This document shows positions 7,018 through 7,336 of a stretch of 7,336 nucleotides of DNA, piece by piece. The DNA lies in the NCBI GenBank assembly GCA_030618965.1, contig JAUXCJ010000047.1, positions 1 to 7,336 on the forward strand, written 5' to 3'. Under the pieces are notes generated by a model that saw only the letters and a program-made list of their open reading frames with translations, made no database searches and was not told the DNA's origin. A program made the position numbers and the translations under genes. This stretch comes from Thiomargarita sp. Its GTDB lineage: Bacteria; Pseudomonadota; Gammaproteobacteria; Beggiatoales; Beggiatoaceae. The stretch's first letter is position 1, and the number at the start of each line of letters is the position of its first letter.

Positions 7018-7221
7018 AACTTTATGTTGTTGAGCAATTTTTGTATTAATTATTTCATAAAAAATGAATGGGTATATTACATGGGAAATTATAAGGAAGT
7101 CTATTACCTCTACATTAAATAATTTTTTCTTCCTTTATTAGAGCAGAAGCTTTGTGAATCGATAGCCGGACCATATTGAAATGTACAGGTTTTTTTTAAG
7201 ACAGCTATATTGGAGGTACTG

Positions 7222-7336
7222 TCAACTTAACTTAAATTACTGCGATTTTATTGAAAATCCTGGCTCATCTAAACTAAGAATCAATACGTTACAGGTTTAT
7301 TTTTGATTAAAATTACTATTAATCTACTTAAGTTGA
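7222..7336. repeat. 9-bp perfect inverted repeat bounding 115 bp at the window edge
   Basis: TCAACTTAA (7222-7230) is the exact reverse complement of TTAAGTTGA (7328-7336). Similarity beyond nine bases is poor, and the right arm ends exactly at the window edge, so its true extent is unseen. It could be the ends of a small non-autonomous element, two copies of a regulator site, or chance in AT-rich DNA. Confidence 0.25.

Larger units (their letters stand above)
7007..7336. other. AT-rich non-coding region upstream of the peptidase-like gene
   Basis: No credible gene is seen on either strand. On the minus strand there is a perfect TATAAT at 7088-7093, about 80 bases before the start codon but without a good -35 hexamer at 16-18 bases. 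A perfect TTGACA lies at 7220-7225 without a good -10. The promoter of the downstream gene is probably here but cannot be fixed. An inverted repeat (TCAACTTAA at 7222-7230 and its complement at 7328-7336), a 20-base AT-rich palindrome at 7305-7324 (GATTAA/TTAATC arms), and a near-copy of TACAGGTTT plus T-rich tail at 7184-7198 and 7290-7304 are the only structures seen. Confidence 0.6.

Noticed and set aside
7064..7141. 25-codon plus-strand ORF starting MNGYITW
   Set aside because: No Shine-Dalgarno site precedes it, and it is short, within AT-rich non-coding DNA.
7115..7174. 19-codon minus-strand ORF (MVRLSIHK...) upstream of the peptidase-like gene, considered as a leader peptide
   Set aside because: There is no ribosome site before its ATG, and no attenuator-like hairpin or run of regulatory codons.

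Overview
The window is AT-rich DNA with two long reading frames, both on the minus strand, that fill almost all of it. Both proteins begin with a good Sec-type signal peptide behind a canonical Shine-Dalgarno site. Together with the many paired cysteines of the larger protein, this suggests a Gram-negative bacterium exporting both products to the oxidising periplasm or cell surface. A gammaproteobacterium is a reasonable guess, but nothing here fixes the taxon. I see no rRNA, tRNA, CRISPR array, transposase or phage gene.

Reading in the direction of transcription (right to left): about 330 bases of very AT-rich non-coding DNA (7007-7336) precede a 239-residue exported protein (6287-7006). This protein has the signature of a papain-like (clan CA) cysteine peptidase: Gln30, Cys36, His160 and probably Asn188. 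It has no room for a propeptide. After a 174-base gap with a promoter-like sequence comes a giant 2002-residue exported protein (104-6112) that I cannot assign to a named family. Its parts are a signal peptide (1-27), a helical N-terminal region with four cysteines (about 28-375), a long beta-rich region with degenerate repeats (about 376-1330), a Pro/Gly-rich then charged linker (1331-1396), and a tryptophan-rich, cysteine-rich C-terminal region (about 1397-2002). At the left edge a short open stretch on the plus strand (3-74) may be the tail of a convergent gene.

The two genes may form one functional unit. The best guess, which is inference only, is that a small exported cysteine peptidase-like protein acts on, or is controlled by, the giant modular protein next to it. 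The giant's flexible linker is the obvious exposed site for processing. The beta-rich repeats with amphipathic strands and short helices could suit lipid handling or an extended envelope-spanning shape, but no sequence motif proves either.
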